A stretch of 64,000 nucleotides of DNA, from contig JBGCGJ010000047.1 of NCBI GenBank assembly GCA_045110675.1, forward strand, positions 1 to 64,000, given 5' to 3'. The translations under genes were made by a program, and so were the position numbers. Positions within the stretch are counted from its first letter, which is position 1, and the number at the start of each line of letters is the position of its first letter. This document shows, one piece after another, positions 25,742 to 35,185 of this stretch. The stretch comes from JBALVT01 sp045110675 (GTDB lineage Bacteria > Pseudomonadota > Gammaproteobacteria > Pseudomonadales > Halieaceae). The notes below the pieces were generated by a model. It saw only the letters and a program-made list of their open reading frames with translations, made no database searches and was not told the DNA's origin.

Positions 25742-26529
25742 TTGACGTCCTGGTTGCCGCTCGCGATGACGTCTCAGAGGCCTGGGCAAAGTCGTTAGCG
25801 GATCGTTTGAATTTACGGCTGCTCCCCTCCTTCGTTTCTCCCCAGTCTGTTCAAGAATCTGCTATTTTGCTGGTGGCCTCAGAGGGTGGGCTGTTTTTAC
25901 AGCTTGCCGGTAAAAATGCTCCCGGTCCTGTTTCGGTAGATTTTGGCGACCCTGCGATGCGGCATCGCAGACGTTCCGGTCAAAATGAAATGCTCGGTAG
26001 AGCCGTCGGGGTTGGCAAGAAGGCGGAGCTCAGCATATTGGATGCCACCGCTGGCTTGGCTCGCGATAGTTTTGTAATGGCCGATCTGGGATGCCATGTG
26101 CAGTTGTGTGAGCGACATCCAATTATCTCTGAACTCCTTGCAGCAGGGCTCGAAAAAGCGCTGAAGTCTGGCGACGAGTGGCTCAGTTCAGTAGCACGCC
26201 GTCTCCAACTTTTTCCCGATGATGCGAGACAGATCGATACAAGCCTTCTTCGAGAAATTGACGTCATCTACCTTGACCCAATGTTTCCTGCACGCAAAAA
26301 AAGCGCGAACGTAAAGAAGGAAATGGCCCTCTTCCAGTTTCTGCTCGATGAAACGAAAAGTGAATCAGACGCAGACGACTTGTTAATATGGTCGCTGGAG
26401 CAGGAAGTTGCGAGGGTGGTTGTCAAACGTCCGGCGAAAGCATCACTCCTGGCCGGACGAAAACCCGCACACACAATCACCGGCAAGTCAGTTCGTTACG
26501 ACGTTTACGTTCGCGCAGCGTTAAAGTGA
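25738..26529 (+). CDS. rsmJ: 16S rRNA (guanine1516-N2)-methyltransferase RsmJ
   Basis: SAM-dependent methyltransferase that modifies G1516 of 16S rRNA. The 263 residues match RsmJ through VDFGDPAMRHRRRSG, ILDATAGLARDSFVMADLGC (SAM loop), the catalytic-type YLDPMFPARKKSANVKKEM and VVVKRPAK. The start is TTG at 25738, overlapping the TGA of the HD gene. No ATG lies near the N-terminus. The sequence gives a strong family match, and the coupling to the cyclase-like pair is probably only positional. Confidence 0.92.
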   Translation: MIDVLVAARDDVSEAWAKSLADRLNLRLLPSFVSPQSVQESAILLVASEGGLFLQLAGKNAPGPVSVDFGDPAMRHRRRSGQNEMLGRAVGVGKKAELSILDATAGLARDSFVMADLGCHVQLCERHPIISELLAAGLEKALKSGDEWLSSVARRLQLFPDDARQIDTSLLREIDVIYLDPMFPARKKSANVKKEMALFQFLLDETKSESDADDLLIWSLEQEVARVVVKRPAKASLLAGRKPAHTITGKSVRYDVYVRAALK

Positions 26530-26600
26530 AGACGACGACCAAGGAAGAACACCGCAAACTATCTTTTCCATGTTTCAGCTAGAAAAACACCTGCGAGGGA

Positions 26601-26672
26601 GTGGCTTGACCGGGCGAAGCTACCAAAGGGCGTGCCCCATCAACCGCTGGTAGCTTCGCCCGGTCGAGCCAC
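26601..26672. repeat. Large palindrome: 25-bp inverted repeat with 22-base loop
   Basis: Arms 26601-26625 and 26648-26672 are reverse complements over 25 positions, with a single T/G (wobble) position. The arms are GC-rich (GACCGGGCGAAGCTACCA in the left arm). A second small hairpin (CGGGTTCACCCG, 26672-26683) follows directly. There is no T-run, so it is not a typical intrinsic terminator, though it could still act as one or as an mRNA-stabilising end for rsmJ, whose stop is 71 bases upstream. It may be one copy of a genomic palindromic repeat family. Confidence 0.8.
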
Positions 26673-26804
26673 GGGTTCACCCGAAGATACGTTTGATTAC
26701 CTAAAAAACAATACCACAGGACACGGAAATACTCAGGGAGTATTATCTTCAGCCCAAATCAAGCCAAGCCCCCACAATAGCAATTAAGAAAAGGAGTCAT
26801 CGCC

Positions 26805-27557
26805 ATGTCAGCTCACAAAAAAACGGCACTCGTCACAGGAGCATCAGCCGGATTGGGCGCAGAATTCTGTCGGCAATTGGCCGACCAATGTGAAGTTATC
26901 ATCGCCGTCGCTCGGCGGGCAGATCGATTAGAAGCTCTTAAGAGAGAGCTGGATGGGCGAGCTGAGCTGCATGCGATAGAAGGCGACCTGAGCACCATTG
27001 AAGGTGTGGCGAGAACGATAGAGTCCATTCGTCAACAAGGCCCGATTGACTATTTGGTAAACAATGCGGGATTTAGTACCTACGGTATGTTTGAAGACCA
27101 GTTGATCGACGGGCAGCAGGAAATGGTGTCGGTGCATATCAACGCAACTATGGCGCTTTGTCGAGCGGCGATACCCTTTATGCGGGAACTCGGCGGTGGT
27201 CACATTGTCAATGTGTCCTCTCTAAGCGCGTTTCTGCCCGGTCAGGGTTTATCTGTCTATGGTGCGACAAAGGCATTCCTCAATTTCTACTCACAATCAC
27301 TGCAGATGGAATTGGCCGACAGCGGAATTACCGTGCAGGCACTCTGCCCTGGATACACTCGAACAGACTTTCACAGCACGCAGGAATTTTCGCAATTTGA
27401 TACCGCTCAGATACCGGATGAGTATTGGATGGATGCGGCTTCTGTCGTTGCCATTAGTTTGGCGGCGGTGGGTGAGGGGAAGGTTATTGTGGTGCCCGGG
27501 GAGAAGAACTTGGAGCTTGCAAAGAAAGGTGCTCAGCAGCAATGTGAGGTTTTTTAG
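26805..27557 (+). CDS. SDR family NAD(P)-dependent oxidoreductase (DltE/YqjQ-like)
   Basis: Short-chain dehydrogenase of 250 residues: cofactor motif TGASAGLG (11-18), NNAGF, VSSLSAF (catalytic Ser) and YGATK (catalytic Tyr and Lys), then CPGYTRT. The type resembles ketoreductases of broad, poorly known substrate range. The start has AAGGAG 9-10 bases upstream. It is a single gene bracketed by two different large palindromes and has no obvious functional link to its neighbours. Confidence 0.88.
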   Translation: MSAHKKTALVTGASAGLGAEFCRQLADQCEVIIAVARRADRLEALKRELDGRAELHAIEGDLSTIEGVARTIESIRQQGPIDYLVNNAGFSTYGMFEDQLIDGQQEMVSVHINATMALCRAAIPFMRELGGGHIVNVSSLSAFLPGQGLSVYGATKAFLNFYSQSLQMELADSGITVQALCPGYTRTDFHSTQEFSQFDTAQIPDEYWMDAASVVAISLAAVGEGKVIVVPGEKNLELAKKGAQQQCEVF

Positions 27558-27967
27558 TTTTAGAAGCATTGGCGTTTTTTAAGGAAAATGACTGCTTAAG
27601 CGGCGCCGGGCTGGATTCGAAACAATTATAGGGTGGTTTGAAACGGGTTTAGTTGGTCGATTTATGTCGACTCCAGCCAATGGCACATGCTGTTTATTGC
27701 ACTTCCCAACAGAGCAAGCTAGATCCCTCATTGGAAGCGGCGCTTCTTTAGATAATCGATGGTTATTGCTAACCTTGGATAGTTAATTAAGTTTTCAAAA
27801 TCGTCAGCAGCATGGATGCTGCTGCCGAGCCTACATGGATGTATTTACGGCGTGTTTTGAAAACTTAATTAACTATCTGAGCGCCACTGGTATGAATTTA
27901 GATGCGTGTGTTCCAGCCAGAGATGAATCACCGTCCACCCCCTTCGCAAATTTCGTATTTTAATCAG
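27558..27967. other. Non-coding region between convergent SDR and dapE genes
   Basis: About 410 bases separate the two stop codons. The right half holds the perfect palindrome annotated at 27779-27876. The left half has no good open frame, no clear terminator with T-run and no recognisable RNA. Confidence 0.6.
27779..27876. repeat. 98-base palindromic element with perfect 22-bp terminal inverted repeats
   Basis: Termini 27779-27800 and 27855-27876 are exact reverse complements over 22 bases, AT-rich (TAGTTAATTAAG and CTTAATTAACTA at the outer ends). The 54-base core holds an inner hairpin (CAGCAGCAT at 27805-27813 with ATGCTGCTG at 27816-27824) and a direct repeat CATGGATG (27811 and 27834). 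No target-site duplication is obvious. It looks like a small non-autonomous repeat (MITE- or REP-like) or a bidirectional termination structure between convergent genes. Confidence 0.8.
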
Positions 27968-29095
27968 CTACTTGAGAAGGCGCTGCAGTATCCCCTCATA
28001 GATTTCCGCCAACACCGGCAAATCCTCAACCAGCACTTCTTCGTCAATCTTGTGAATAGTCGCATTAATAGGCCCAAGCTCAACAACCTGCGCCCCAGTT
28101 GGTGCAATAAAGCGACCATCCGAAGTACCACCAGCCGTTGACAGTTCTGTCTTGCGCCCCGTCACTTGTTCAATGCTCGCTACAGCGGCTTCGACCAAAG
28201 CACCGCTGGCAGTCAAAAACGGCCGCCCGCTCAGATTCCATTCGATTTCATAGTCCAGTTGATGAGCATCGAGGATTTTGGTGGTGCGCTCTTTAATTTG
28301 CACTTCATCCAGAGCGGTGGAATATCGAAAATTAAACTGAATGTCGACATGCCCCGGAATGACGTTAGTAGCACCCGTGCCACCGTTAATATTCGATATT
28401 TGCATTGAAGTAGGCGGAAAAAACTCGTTGCCCTCATCCCACTGCTCAACCGCTAGCGCGTGCAAGGCCGGTAACGCCGAATGAATAGGGTTGTCGGCCA
28501 GATGTGGGTAAGCAATATGCCCCTGAACGCCGCGAACTTTCAGAATGGCTCCTAAAGATCCTCTGCGACCGTTTTTAATCGTATCGCCCAGTGCGTCGCT
28601 GCTGGAAGGTTCCCCTACCAAACACCAGTCGATGTTTTTGCCCTGGTGTTGCAGATGTTCTATCACTTTGACCGTACCGTTCGTCGCCGGGCCCTCCTCA
28701 TCGGAAGTGATTAGGAAGCCGATTCGACCTGAGTGCTCGGGGTTCTCCTCGACGAAGCTCTCGCAGGCCACCACCATCGCCGCCAGACTTGCTTTCATAT
28801 CCGCTGTGCCGCGCCCGTAGAGGACACCGTCGACAATAGTGGGTTCAAAAGGTGGTGTACTCCACTGTTCCACTGGGCCTGTTGGAACCACATCGGTGTG
28901 ACCAGCGAACACGATAATTGGACCTTCGCTGCCGTGTTCGGCCCAGAAATTGTCTACATCGCCAAAACGGAGGCGTTCGCAAGTAAAGCCAATATTTTCC
29001 AGCCGTTCGATCATTAAATCTTGGCAACCGTCGTCGTCGGGGGTAACTGATTGTCGACGAATTAGCTGGCAGCACAAATCCAGAGTAGCTTCCAT
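27968..29095 (-). CDS. dapE: Succinyl-diaminopimelate desuccinylase
   Basis: Zinc hydrolase that removes succinate from N-succinyl-L,L-diaminopimelate. The 375 residues carry the M20 peptidase motifs [12 protein letters not shown] (metal His/Asp), [14 protein letters not shown] (bridging Asp), [12 protein letters not shown] (catalytic Glu and metal Glu), and [12 protein letters not shown] near the end. Length equals E. coli DapE (375). It is the last gene of the map-glnD-dap run and lies 19 bases after dapD. Confidence 0.97.
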   Translation of the reverse strand: MEATLDLCCQLIRRQSVTPDDDGCQDLMIERLENIGFTCERLRFGDVDNFWAEHGSEGPIIVFAGHTDVVPTGPVEQWSTPPFEPTIVDGVLYGRGTADMKASLAAMVVACESFVEENPEHSGRIGFLITSDEEGPATNGTVKVIEHLQHQGKNIDWCLVGEPSSSDALGDTIKNGRRGSLGAILKVRGVQGHIAYPHLADNPIHSALPALHALAVEQWDEGNEFFPPTSMQISNINGGTGATNVIPGHVDIQFNFRYSTALDEVQIKERTTKILDAHQLDYEIEWNLSGRPFLTASGALVEAAVASIEQVTGRKTELSTAGGTSDGRFIAPTGAQVVELGPINATIHKIDEEVLVEDLPVLAEIYEGILQRLLK

Positions 29096-29114
29096 GATTT
29101 AGTTCGCAGTTTGA

Positions 29115-30134
29115 TTAGTTGTGGGCATGCAATTCGCTGTTGAGTTCAACGGCGGATTTATTGGTGAGGCACTCCACCGTGCCGCTGCTGGAATTGCGTC
29201 TGAACAAAAGGTCGGATACCCCTGCAAGTTCTCGTGCTTTTACGCTTTGTGTGGCATTTCCTGAGGAGTCGAGCATTTGCACTTTGGTTCCTGCTGTGAC
29301 GAACAGGCCAGCTTCGATGGTACAGCGATCCCCCAACGGTATTCCGCTGCCTGCATTGGCTCCTATCAGGCACTCTTTGCCGATTGAGATAACAATGTTA
29401 CCTCCTCCGGAAAGCGTCCCCAATGTCGAACTACTTCCCCCGAGGTCGGAGCCAGATCCGACCATTACACCGGCAGAAATTCGCCCTTCGATCATTCCCG
29501 GACCTTCGGTGCCCGCATTAAAGTTCACGAAACCCTCATGCATGATTGTTGTGCCTTCGCCCAAATAAGCACCGAGCCGCACCCTCGCAGTGTGCGCTAT
29601 TCGCACGCCAGTCGGGACTACATAATTGGTCATTTTCGGAAACTTATCGACACAGCTGACCTCCAGCGTCTCACCGCGAAGCCGTGCTGCGAGGGATCGG
29701 GCGGGAAGTTCTTGGACCGAAATTGCTCCCTCGGAGGTCCACGCCACATTGGGCAAAACTCCAAACAAACCCTCGAGGTTAGTGCCATGTGGCTTCACCA
29801 TGCGATGTGATAGCAAATGTAACTTCAGATACGCTTCCGGAACAGTCGCAGGGCCGGTATTTTCAGAAATAAATACGGCGACCACGGGGCGCTTACTGTC
29901 CAGCATTTGCGCGGCGATATCGGCCTGCTCGGTCAATCCACTTTCGTGAAGGGCGGATTTGAGTTTCTCGATTTGTGTCGGTTTCAACGTTTCGTTGTTA
30001 TCAAAACCGCCGCTTGCCTCGAGTAGGCTTTGCGGAGGTGAAAGCATTGGCGCGGGGAAAAAAATCTCCAACCAGGCTCCATCGTTGTCCTGTGTGCCCA
30101 CGCCCAGGCCGAATGCAAATGCGCCGTTTGTCAT
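29115..30134 (-). CDS. dapD: Tetrahydrodipicolinate N-succinyltransferase, long Pseudomonas type
   Basis: Left-handed beta-helix acyltransferase that succinylates tetrahydrodipicolinate. The 339 residues begin MTNGAFAFGLGVGTQ and run through LGAYLGEGTTIMHEGFVNFNAGTEG and GGSSSTLGTLSGGG to the C-terminal ELHAHN, matching the long version known from Pseudomonas, not the 274-residue E. coli form. The ATG at 30134 is chosen because similarity begins there. The frame stays open to 30212 but overlaps yffB. It is 25 bases after yffB. Confidence 0.95.
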   Translation of the reverse strand: MTNGAFAFGLGVGTQDNDGAWLEIFFPAPMLSPPQSLLEASGGFDNNETLKPTQIEKLKSALHESGLTEQADIAAQMLDSKRPVVAVFISENTGPATVPEAYLKLHLLSHRMVKPHGTNLEGLFGVLPNVAWTSEGAISVQELPARSLAARLRGETLEVSCVDKFPKMTNYVVPTGVRIAHTARVRLGAYLGEGTTIMHEGFVNFNAGTEGPGMIEGRISAGVMVGSGSDLGGSSSTLGTLSGGGNIVISIGKECLIGANAGSGIPLGDRCTIEAGLFVTAGTKVQMLDSSGNATQSVKARELAGVSDLLFRRNSSSGTVECLTNKSAVELNSELHAHN

Positions 30135-30159
30135 AATCGTTTCCGTATCTTGGTTTTGT

Positions 30160-30516
30160 TTAGAGAGTATGTTGATTAAAAATAGATTGGTATCGCTCAG
30201 CGGAAAAACCAACGAAGCGCTCTTTCCCAGTGTCTAACAGCGGGCGCTTTACCAAGGTGGGATGTTCAAGAATTGTGGTTTGCGCCAGTGTTGCGTCCAT
30301 ATTGATCTGGACAGATTTATCCAGCTGCTTCCAGGTTGTACTTCGTTTGTTTACAACGTTTTCCCATCCGAGCTCCGCAACCCATTGCCCCACTTCCGTA
30401 GCGTCAATTCCGTCTTCTCGAAAGTCATGAAATCGGTAATCAATGGCGTGGTCGTCCAACCACCGACGGGCTTTTTTAACCGTGTCGCAGTTTTTAATTC
30501 CATATACGGTTATCAC
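30160..30516 (-). CDS. yffB: ArsC/Spx-family protein YffB
   Basis: Thioredoxin-fold protein of the arsenate reductase family, 118 residues, the same length as E. coli YffB. It starts VYGIKNCDTVKKARRWL, with one Cys in the position of the ArsC CxxS motif (NCDT), and RPLLDTGKERFVGFS near the end. Its biological role is not established, although it is frequently next to dapD or dapE. The start is taken as GTG at 30516 because GGAG lies about 9 bases upstream and it restores family length. The first ATG would add 14 unrelated residues. Confidence 0.88.
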   Translation of the reverse strand: MITVYGIKNCDTVKKARRWLDDHAIDYRFHDFREDGIDATEVGQWVAELGWENVVNKRSTTWKQLDKSVQINMDATLAQTTILEHPTLVKRPLLDTGKERFVGFSAERYQSIFNQHTL

Positions 30517-30642
30517 TGGAAGGCTCCGTTTTCGCTGTATTTTGAGGTCGCACAGCATAGCAAACTCGAAGAATTAGATATAGCGTTTGGGACGCGCTAG
30601 CAGGGCCTCTATGGTCTTAGTTTATTTGGGTATGTCTAATTT

Positions 30643-31296
30643 CTACGCTTTCAGGGTTTTCTTGGGATGTTTACGATTCGGGAAACAAGTTCGACATATT
30701 TCACAGACACGACCGTCACAGCCCCGAGCGCTGCAGTATTCTCGACCATAGAAAATAATCTGTAGATGTAGCGAATTCCAGGTGTCACTGGGAAACAGGC
30801 GTTTCAAATCTCGCTCGGTTTGCACCACGTTTTTGCCGCTGGTAAGCCCCCAGCGCTGAGCGAGGCGGTGAATGTGAGTATCCACAGCGAAGGCCGGCAC
30901 TCCAAAAGCTTGTGACATCACCACACTTGCTGTCTTGTGACCAACACCGGGCAGCTTTTCCAGCGCTTCCATATCGGCTGGAACTATGCCGCCGTGATCT
31001 TCTATGAGCATTTCACTGAGTCGATGAATTGCCTTGGATTTTTGGGGTGACAGGCCACAAGGGCGAATAATGCTTCGAATCTCTTCGACAGTTTGCTTGA
31101 CCATATCCGCTGGGTTATCGGCCAACTCAAACAGGGCAGGTGTAACGGTGTTAACACGTTCGTCGGTGCACTGTGCACTTAACAGCACTGCAATTAGAAG
31201 CGTATAAGGATCTTTGTGGTCTAGAGGCACCGGCGTTTCGGGATAGAGCGTCTGCAACTTGTTTTGGATGTATTTAACGCGTTCAGCCTTCAGCAT
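30643..31296 (-). CDS. nth: Endonuclease III
   Basis: DNA glycosylase/AP lyase that removes oxidised pyrimidines. The 217 residues show the helix-hairpin-helix LPGVGHKTASVVM with catalytic Lys, the catalytic Asp in FAVDTHIHRLAQRWG, and a C-terminal 4Fe-4S cluster with four Cys in CSARGCDGRVCEICRTC. It lies 9 bases after dapC on the same strand. Confidence 0.97.
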   Translation of the reverse strand: MLKAERVKYIQNKLQTLYPETPVPLDHKDPYTLLIAVLLSAQCTDERVNTVTPALFELADNPADMVKQTVEEIRSIIRPCGLSPQKSKAIHRLSEMLIEDHGGIVPADMEALEKLPGVGHKTASVVMSQAFGVPAFAVDTHIHRLAQRWGLTSGKNVVQTERDLKRLFPSDTWNSLHLQIIFYGREYCSARGCDGRVCEICRTCFPNRKHPKKTLKA

Positions 31297-31305
31297 GGTG
31301 GCGCC

Positions 31306-32496
31306 CTACAGATTTTCCAAACATTCAACGATTCGATGGGCTGCCTCTATGCAGTCCTCGATTGGCGCTACCAGAGCCATACGGATCCTTTGCTGGCCGG
31401 GATTCCCACTTCGTCCTGCGCGGGCGAGAAACCGTCCCGGTAAGACGGTGACATGTTGTTCTGCGAATAACTTCTTGGCAAATTCAGTGTCGGCTATGGG
31501 AGTCTGTGGCCACAAATAGAAACCTGCTTCCGGCGCTTGTACATTTAGATGCGGTGACAAAATTTCTAACACCGAGGAAAACTTGTCACGGTAGAGTTGA
31601 CGGTTTTCTTTCACATGTAGCTCATCGTTCCAGGCCGCGATACTGGCTAACTGGTGGTGAACTGGCATTGCGCAACCGTGATAAGTGCGGTACTTCAGGA
31701 AGTTCTGCAGAATTTTTGCGTCTCCGGCCACAAATCCCGAGCGCAGACCGGGTAGGTTTGATCGTTTTGACAGGCTGTGAAAAACAACGCAGCGATCGTA
31801 ACCCGTGTCTCCCATCGCAGCGCAGGCTTGTAAAAGGCCCGGAGGTGGCAGGTCTTCATCTGGGTAAATTTCCGAATAGCACTCGTCACTGGCGATGATG
31901 AAATCGTACTGCCTGGCAAGTTCGATTAGCTTGCGGAGTGTGGGCAGCGGAATAACGGCACCGGTGGGATTTCCCGGATTGCAGATATAGAGTAATTGAC
32001 AGTTATGCCATTCTTCCTCGGTGACACTATCGAAATCAGGGATGAAGTCGGTTTGCGCAGTACAGTTCAGATAGTGTGGCTTAGCGCCAGCCAACAACGC
32101 CGCGCCCTCATAAATTTGATAGAAGGGATTGGGGCATATGACGGTAGCGCCTGCTTTTCGCTCAACGGCGGTTTGCGCAAAGGCGAAAAGAGCTTCCCGC
32201 GTACCGTTAACCGGTAACACTTGGCTCGCAGGATCTATGGACTCCAGGTGAAATCGACGGCTCAGCCAGGACGCGATGGTTTCACGCAGTTCAGGCAGTC
32301 CCAGTGTTGATGGGTATTGCGTTAACCGACTCAGGTTTTCAGCGATCACTTCGAGGACGAAATCCGGGGAGGCATGTTTGGGCTCGCCAATGGAAAGCGC
32401 AATACTGCTCTTGTCAGCAGCCGGGTTTAAGCCGGCAAAAAGCTCGCGTAGTTTTTCAAAGGGGTAGGGGTGCAGCTGCGCCAGGTCGGTGTTCAT
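31306..32496 (-). CDS. dapC: N-succinyldiaminopimelate aminotransferase
   Basis: PLP aminotransferase of the succinylase branch of lysine synthesis, 396 residues from the ATG at 32496 (MNTDLAQLHPYPFEKLRELF, the typical DapC opening). PLP motifs are NPGNPTGA, SDECYSEIY and the Schiff-base Lys in FHSLSKRSNLPGLRSGF. A longer open frame runs back into glnD and is not used. The gene starts 7 bases after the glnD stop. Together with dapD, dapE and dapA the window supplies most of the pathway. Confidence 0.93.
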   Translation of the reverse strand: MNTDLAQLHPYPFEKLRELFAGLNPAADKSSIALSIGEPKHASPDFVLEVIAENLSRLTQYPSTLGLPELRETIASWLSRRFHLESIDPASQVLPVNGTREALFAFAQTAVERKAGATVICPNPFYQIYEGAALLAGAKPHYLNCTAQTDFIPDFDSVTEEEWHNCQLLYICNPGNPTGAVIPLPTLRKLIELARQYDFIIASDECYSEIYPDEDLPPPGLLQACAAMGDTGYDRCVVFHSLSKRSNLPGLRSGFVAGDAKILQNFLKYRTYHGCAMPVHHQLASIAAWNDELHVKENRQLYRDKFSSVLEILSPHLNVQAPEAGFYLWPQTPIADTEFAKKLFAEQHVTVLPGRFLARAGRSGNPGQQRIRMALVAPIEDCIEAAHRIVECLENL

Positions 32497-32503
32497 GTTT
32501 TGC

Positions 32504-35185
32504 TTATGCCGCTGCTTGTTGGTCCAATTCCAGACGAATTGCCGCTTGAATATCTTCGCACAATTGCGGGTCTGTGATCGGTTGTTGCTGAGCATCGGTG
32601 AGGAAAAATACGTCCTCTACGCGTTCGCCCAAAGTCTGAATTTTGGCGGCCTGTAATTCGAGATCAAAATCGACAAAAATTCGACCTATCAGTGCGAGTA
32701 AGCCGGGTCGGTCTGGAGACGAGACCTCCAGAACGGTGACATTTTTAATGTCGTCAACTGTCATATTAGTCTCAGTGGGAATCGAGAAAGACTTCATTTG
32801 CCGCGGCGTTCTTTTTCTCACAATATTGGGATGATTCTCTATGTCCGCAACCGCATCAGTTAGCCTCTGCGCGATGTTGCGAATGCGCTCCCCATCTTCC
32901 TCCAAGGACTGGCCATTGGAATCCAGCACAAAAAATGTGTCCACGCTCATTCGATCGGTCGCATCGTATATGCGGGCATCGTGTACGCTCAAGTCCAGGT
33001 GTTCCAGCTCCGCACAAATAACGGAGAACAGGTGGGGGCCGCTGCGAGCGTGAATAAAGATCTGGGTCGCATTGGCGATACTTGAATCCTGTGTGTTACG
33101 CGTCAGCACCAAGGGTTTGTCTTTCTCGTAGTGGCTGGCGATAGCCTCTGTGTGCCAGGCGATATCTTCAGCCTTCTCTCTGAGGAAGTAATCTTCGCCA
33201 CTGGCGCTCCACAATTCCTCGACTTCTTCTATCGTGAAACCACGATATTCCAGGATGTCCATGGCGGCATTGCGCGTTTCCAAAATCCAGTCCTGCTTGT
33301 CGACCGGATTTTCCAGGCCTCGCCTGAGCGCTCGTTTTGTTTCTGTGTACAACTGACGAAGCAGGCTTCCCCGCCAGGCATTCCACAAGGTGGGGTTGGT
33401 TGCATTAATGTCGGCCACCGTCAGGGTGAATAAGTAATCGAGGCGATTCTGGTCGCCTACGTGGGTTGCAAAGTTTTGAATGACCTCGGGATCGGAGATA
33501 TCTTTGCGCTGTGAGACGGCGGACATTAGTAGGTGGCTTTTCACTAGCCATACCACCAGGTTGGTGTCACGAGCGCTCAGCCCATGACTGAGGCAGAATT
33601 GCTCCGCGTCAACAGCGCCCAGCTCAGAGTGATCGCCGCCGCGACCTTTGCCGATATCGTGGTACAAGCCGGCAATGTACAACAGTTCAATTTTGGGAAG
33701 TCGTCGAGCAATTCTGCTGGAAACTGGAAATCTGTCCTCGAATCCTGAGTCGGGATAACTGAAGAGTCTCATATGTTTGATGACCTCCAGAGTATGTGCG
33801 TCCACAGTGTATACATGAAAAAGATCATGCTGCATCTGTCCCACTATGCGGCCAAATTCGGGCAGATAATTTCCCAGAATGCCGTAGCGGGTCATCCGCC
33901 TTAGTTGGCGAGTCATCTTGTGCGGTGAGCGCAATATTTCAAGGAATGTTTGCTTGTTTTTCTCGTTGGAGCGAAAGGCGTCGTCGATTTGGTGGCGATT
34001 GTCGCGAATTAAGCGAATGGTGGGCGCACCGACGGCGATAATCTGTTCGTTTTGCGCGCACAATAAGAATACCTCGAGCAACGCCGCTGATTCAGTCTGA
34101 AAGAGATCCTCTCGGCGTGCTTCAATGTACCCATTGCGTGTTTGAAAGCGATCATTGAGAACGATTATTTCGTCCTCAGCTCCGGCGCGTAAAATAGCTT
34201 GATCAAAATTCTGTATGAGAACCTCGTTGAGCTGGCTCAGCGCTATCGCCCAGCGGTAATAGATTTGCATAAACTGTTCTACGGCTAGCTTGTCACCGTC
34301 TTCAAAGCCCCACATTTCCGCCAGCACCCGCTGGTGATCAAACAGCAATCGGTCCTCTTCGCGTTCGGAGATCATGTGTAGCGCATATCTCACCTGCCAC
34401 ATAAACTCTCTGCCATGATTGAGAATGGATAGCTCGTCCGGATTCAGAAATTTGTCGATAGACAATTCATCCAAAGATTCCACCTGGAAGTGCCGCTGGG
34501 CAATCCAGCCGATGATTTGCAAGTCTCTGAGCCCACCTGGAGAGCTCTTTACATTCGGTTCGAGGTTGTATTCCGTATCGGCAAATTTCGCATGTCGGCT
34601 TTGTTGCTCTTCTAATTTGGCCTGGAAGAAATCCGCGCTGGGCCACATGTTATCTACGCCGGTTACCTCTCGCACCGCATCCATCAGGTGAGATGGCCCC
34701 CTGATTGTTCGAGTTTCCATCAGGTTTGTGACAACAGTGATCTCGTCTAGTGCAGCTTCGCGACATTGGTCTACTGTTCTGACGCTGTGGCCCACATCCA
34801 GGCCTATATCCCACAGTAGTGTTAAAAACTGCTCCAGACATCTGGTGTTTTCATTTTCGTCGTCGCCCACCAAAATGAGTAAATCGACATCCGAATGGGG
34901 GTGAAGCTCTCCGCGCCCGTAACCGCCTACGGCTACCAGCGCAAGATCCGAGCCCTGCCAGTCCTGTGTGTCCCATAAGGCGCCTAAAAGTTCATCCGTG
35001 AAGCGAGCTCGCAGCGCAATCAGTTCTCCAGCCGGGGTACCGGCGTGGAATTGCTCGTCCAGGTAAGCGCTTGCAGCTGCTATGGCTGGCTTACAACACG
35101 ATATGGCTTTTTCTTTACCCAGTCGCTCGCGGAAGGTGGCGACATCAAATAGTGTTAGTGGTAGGGGCTCAAGCTGATTGCTCAT
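32504..35185 (-). CDS. glnD: Bifunctional uridylyltransferase / uridylyl-removing enzyme GlnD
   Basis: Senses glutamine and controls PII proteins by adding or removing UMP. The 893 residues contain the nucleotidyltransferase site GYGRGELHPHSDVDLLILVG (about 87-106), a PII-uridylyltransferase helical domain, the HD domain with YHDIGKGRGGDHSELG (about 510-525) that removes UMP, and two ACT domains at the C-terminus (about 700-893, including VSSPDRPGLLALIGRIF). Length is typical (E. coli 890). Its ATG shares one base with the map stop codon. Confidence 0.97.
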   Translation of the reverse strand: MSNQLEPLPLTLFDVATFRERLGKEKAISCCKPAIAAASAYLDEQFHAGTPAGELIALRARFTDELLGALWDTQDWQGSDLALVAVGGYGRGELHPHSDVDLLILVGDDENENTRCLEQFLTLLWDIGLDVGHSVRTVDQCREAALDEITVVTNLMETRTIRGPSHLMDAVREVTGVDNMWPSADFFQAKLEEQQSRHAKFADTEYNLEPNVKSSPGGLRDLQIIGWIAQRHFQVESLDELSIDKFLNPDELSILNHGREFMWQVRYALHMISEREEDRLLFDHQRVLAEMWGFEDGDKLAVEQFMQIYYRWAIALSQLNEVLIQNFDQAILRAGAEDEIIVLNDRFQTRNGYIEARREDLFQTESAALLEVFLLCAQNEQIIAVGAPTIRLIRDNRHQIDDAFRSNEKNKQTFLEILRSPHKMTRQLRRMTRYGILGNYLPEFGRIVGQMQHDLFHVYTVDAHTLEVIKHMRLFSYPDSGFEDRFPVSSRIARRLPKIELLYIAGLYHDIGKGRGGDHSELGAVDAEQFCLSHGLSARDTNLVVWLVKSHLLMSAVSQRKDISDPEVIQNFATHVGDQNRLDYLFTLTVADINATNPTLWNAWRGSLLRQLYTETKRALRRGLENPVDKQDWILETRNAAMDILEYRGFTIEEVEELWSASGEDYFLREKAEDIAWHTEAIASHYEKDKPLVLTRNTQDSSIANATQIFIHARSGPHLFSVICAELEHLDLSVHDARIYDATDRMSVDTFFVLDSNGQSLEEDGERIRNIAQRLTDAVADIENHPNIVRKRTPRQMKSFSIPTETNMTVDDIKNVTVLEVSSPDRPGLLALIGRIFVDFDLELQAAKIQTLGERVEDVFFLTDAQQQPITDPQLCEDIQAAIRLELDQQAAA

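Noticed and set aside
26601..26672. Palindrome as an ordinary intrinsic terminator of rsmJ
   Set aside because: No T-run follows the stem and the stem is far longer than usual, so I left it as a repeat of unknown role.
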